From positions 30,161,201-30,225,200 of the forward strand of contig NC_069136.1 of NCBI RefSeq assembly GCF_026914265.1: DNA of 64,000 nucleotides. The letters run 5' to 3'. Position numbers and translations under genes: made by a program. Source of the stretch: Mya arenaria. Lineage: Eukaryota; Mollusca; Bivalvia; Myida; Myidae. The notes beneath the pieces are model-generated. The model was not told the DNA's origin. It was given only the letters and a program-made list of their open reading frames with translations, and made no database searches. This document shows, in pieces, positions 61,101-64,000 of this stretch (the stretch's first letter is position 1; each line of letters opens with the position of its first letter).

Positions 61101-63870
61101 CTTGTCTCTCAGTATAGGTCGGAAAACCTAGTAACAGCGCACACTTGTCTCTCAGTCTAGGGCGGAAAACCTAGTTACAGCGCACACTTGTCTCTCAGTA
61201 TAGGTCGGAAAACCTAGTAACAGCGCACACTTGTCTCTCAGTATAGGTCGGAAAACCTAGTTACAGCGCACACTTGTTTCTCAGTATAGGTCGGAAAACC
61301 TAGTAACAGCGCACACTTGTCTCTCAGTATAGGTCGGAAAACCTAGTAACAGCGCACACTTGTCTCTCAGTATAGGTCGGAAAACCTAGTAACAGCGCAC
61401 ACTTGTCTCTCAGTATAGGTCGGAAAATCAGAAACAGCGCACACTTGTCTCTCAGTATAGGTCGGAAAACCTAGTAACAGCGCACACTTGTCTCTCAGTA
61501 TAGGTCGGAAAACCTAGTTACAGCGCACACTTGTCTCTCAGTATAGGTCGGAAAATCAGAAACAGCGCACACTTGTCTCTCAGTATAGGGCGGAAAACCT
61601 AGTAACAGCGCACACTTGTCTCTCAGTATAGGTCGGAAAACCTAGTAACAGCGCACACTTGTCTCTCAGTATAGGTCGGAAAACCTAGTAACAGCGCACA
61701 CTTGTCTCTCAGTATAGGGCGGAAAACCTAGTAACAGCGCACACTTGTCTCTCAGTATAGGTCGGAAAACCTAGTAACAGCGCACACTTGTCTCTCAGTA
61801 TAGGTCGGAAAACCTAGTAACAGCGCACACTTTTCCCTCAGTATCGGTCGGAAAACCTAGTAACAGCGCACACTTGTCTCTCTGTATAGGGCGGAAAACC
61901 TAGTTACAGCGCACACTTGTCTCTCAGTATAGGGCGGAAAACCTAGTTACAGCGCACACTTGTCTCTCAGTATAGGTCGGAAAACCTAGTAACAGCGCAC
62001 ACTTGTCTCTCAGTATAGGTCGGAAAACCTAGTTACAGCGCACACTTGTCTCTCAGTATAGGGCGGAAAACCTAGTAACAGCGCACACTTTTCCCTCAGT
62101 ATAGGTCGGAAAACCTAGTTACAGCGCACACTTGTCGCTCAGTATAGGTCGGAAAACCTAGTAACAGCGCACACTTGTCTCTCAGTATAGGTCGGAAAAC
62201 CTAGTTACAGCGCACACTTGTCTCTCAGTATAGGGCGGAAAACCTAGTAACAGCGCACACTTGTCTCTCAGTATAGGGCGGAAAACCTAGTAACAGCGCA
62301 CACTTGTCTCTCAGTATAGGGCGGAAAACCTAGTAACAGCGCACACTTGTCTCTCAGTATAGGTCGGAAAACCTAGTAACAGCGCACACTTGTCTCTCTG
62401 TATAGGTCGGAAAACCTAGTAACAGCGCACACTTGTCTCTCAGTATAGGTCGGAAAACCTAGTAACAGCGTACACTTGTCTCTCAGTCTAGGTCGGAAAA
62501 TCAGAAACAGCGCACACTTTTCCCTCAGTATAGGGCGGAAAACCTAGTAACAGCGCACACTTGTCTCTCAGTCTAGGTCGGAAAATCAGAAACAGCGCAC
62601 ACTTGTCTCTCAGTATAGGTCGGAAAACCTAGTAACAGCGCACACTTGTCTCTCAGTATAGGTCGGAAAACCTAGTTACAGCGCACACTTGTCTCTCAGT
62701 ATAGGTCGGAAAACCTAGTTACAGCGCACACTTGTCTCTCAGTATAGGTCGGAAAACCTAGTAATAGCGCACACTTGTCTCTCAGTATAGGTCGGAAAAC
62801 CTAGTTACAGCGCACACTTGTCTCTCAGTATAGGTCGGAAAACCTAGTTACAGCGCACACTTGTCTCTCAGTATAGGTCGGAAAACCTAGTAACAGCGCA
62901 CACTTGTCTCTCAGTATAGGTCGGAAAACCTAGTAACAGCGCACACTTGTCTCTCAGTATAGGTCGGAAAACCTAGTAACAGCGCACACTTGTCCCTCAG
63001 TATAGGTCGGAAAACCTAGTTACAGCGCACACTTGTCTCTCAGTATAGGTCGGAAAACCTAGTAACAGCGCACACTTGTCTCTCAGTATAGGTCGGAAAA
63101 CCTAGTAATAGCGCACACTTGTCTCTCTGTATAGGTCGGAAAACCTAGTAACAGCACACACTTGTCCCTCAGTATAGGTCGGAAAACCTAGTTACAGCGC
63201 ACACTTGTCTCTCAGTATAGGTCGGAAAACCTAGTTACAGCGCACACTTGTCTCTCTGTATAGGTCGGAAAACCTAGTAACAGCGCACACTTGTCTCTCA
63301 GTCTAGGTCGGAAAACCTAGTAACAGCGCACACTTGTCTCTCTGTATAGGTCGGAAAACCTAGTAACAGCGCACACTTGTCTCTCAGTCTAGGTCGGAAA
63401 ACCTAGTAACAGCGCACACTTGTCTCTCTGTATAGGTCGGAAAACCTAGTAACAGCGCACACTTGTCTCTCAGTATAGGTCGGAAAACCTAGTTACAGCG
63501 CACACTTGTCTCTCAGTATAGGTCGGAAAACCTAGTTACAGCGCACACTTGTCTCTCAGTATAGGTCGGAAAACCTAGTAATAGCGCACACTTGTCTCTC
63601 AGTATAGGGCGGAAAACCTAGTAACAGCGCACACTTGTCTCTCAGTATAGGTCGGAAAACCTAGTAACAGCGCACACTTGTCTCTCAGTATAGGTCGGAA
63701 AACCTAGTAACAGCGCACACTTGTCTCTCTGTATAGGTCGGAAAACCTAGTAACAGCGCACACTTGTCTCTCAGTCTAGGTCGGAAAATCAGAAACAGCG
63801 CACACTTTTCCCTCAGTATAGGGCGGAAAACCTAGTAACAGCGCACACTTGTCTCTCAGAATAGGGCAGG
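58130..63870. repeat. 43-bp satellite array, about 130 copies
   Basis: The unit is TATAGGTCGGAAAACCTAGT followed by AACAGCGCACACTTGTCTCTCAG. Recurrent variants are GGTCGG/GGGCGG, AGTAACAG/AGTTACAG, TTGTCTCT/TTTTCCCT, and a shortened AAATCAGAAACAG form. Copies are very alike in the centre and decay at both ends (57,900-58,330 and after 63,850). Variants occur in runs, as expected from unequal exchange. No gene is present in the array. Confidence 0.96.
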
Positions 63871-64000
63871 AAATACAGTTACAGCCAACACTCTGCAGTA
63901 AACCCAGTAAAAGCACACAACCCTCTTACAGAATAGGGTTAAAGAAACGAGTCACCGCTTTTATCTTCATGCATTTATTTTGCAAGATATCCCACAGACT
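63871..64000. other. Satellite edge and flank
   Basis: Degenerate half-copies (CAGTTACAGCCAACACTC, CCCAGTAAAAGCACACAACC) fade into unique sequence at about 63945. Nothing else is seen. Confidence 0.6.

Overview
This is a stretch of an AT-rich, intron-rich animal genome, most likely a bivalve mollusc. The evidence is a small secreted inhibitor with the cysteine spacing of oyster cvSI proteins, a MEGF/Draper-like EGF receptor, a DUF1647-like membrane enzyme, tRNA-derived SINE fragments, several transposon relics and very abundant minisatellites. Species cannot be named from the sequence alone. Genes were built by reading frames and checking splice-site phase by hand; no transcript data were available.

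Layout. 1-2,640: a broken LINE reverse transcriptase (+). 2.6-16.3 kb: gene-poor DNA with dispersed repeats, a GC-rich 30-bp tandem repeat near 12.0 kb and, on the minus strand at 12.35-12.79 kb, a decayed Polinton/Maverick-type DNA polymerase B. 16.39-19.56 kb: a tentative small multi-exon gene (+) with a duplicated intron segment, SINE heads and two fused palindromic MITEs. 20.5-21.1 kb: a ~147-bp tandem repeat. 22.18-26.13 kb: a MEGF10/Draper-like receptor (+) with four phase-compatible exons, damaged by one in-frame stop and one frameshift. 29.4-31.0 kb: a second, unrelated truncated LINE (-). 31.61-34.71 kb: an intact three-exon, 90-residue secreted cysteine-rich protein (+), followed by a 32-bp minisatellite. 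36.9-42.0 kb: coding-like debris and a broken tyrosine recombinase (-) flanked by a 172-bp direct repeat. 43.6 kb: 26-bp minisatellite. 45.1 kb: short MITE. 47.95-57.39 kb: an intact six-exon, 398-residue type II membrane protein (+) whose introns hold four tandem arrays and a perfect hairpin. 58.1-63.9 kb: a 43-bp satellite of about 130 copies.

The three recognisable host genes all lie on the plus strand and all concern the secretory pathway: an engulfment-type receptor, a secreted inhibitor and a Golgi-type enzyme. I see no sign that they form one pathway. Most long open frames in the window are artefacts of tandem repeats, above all the 1,304-codon frame antisense to intron 3 of the last gene.
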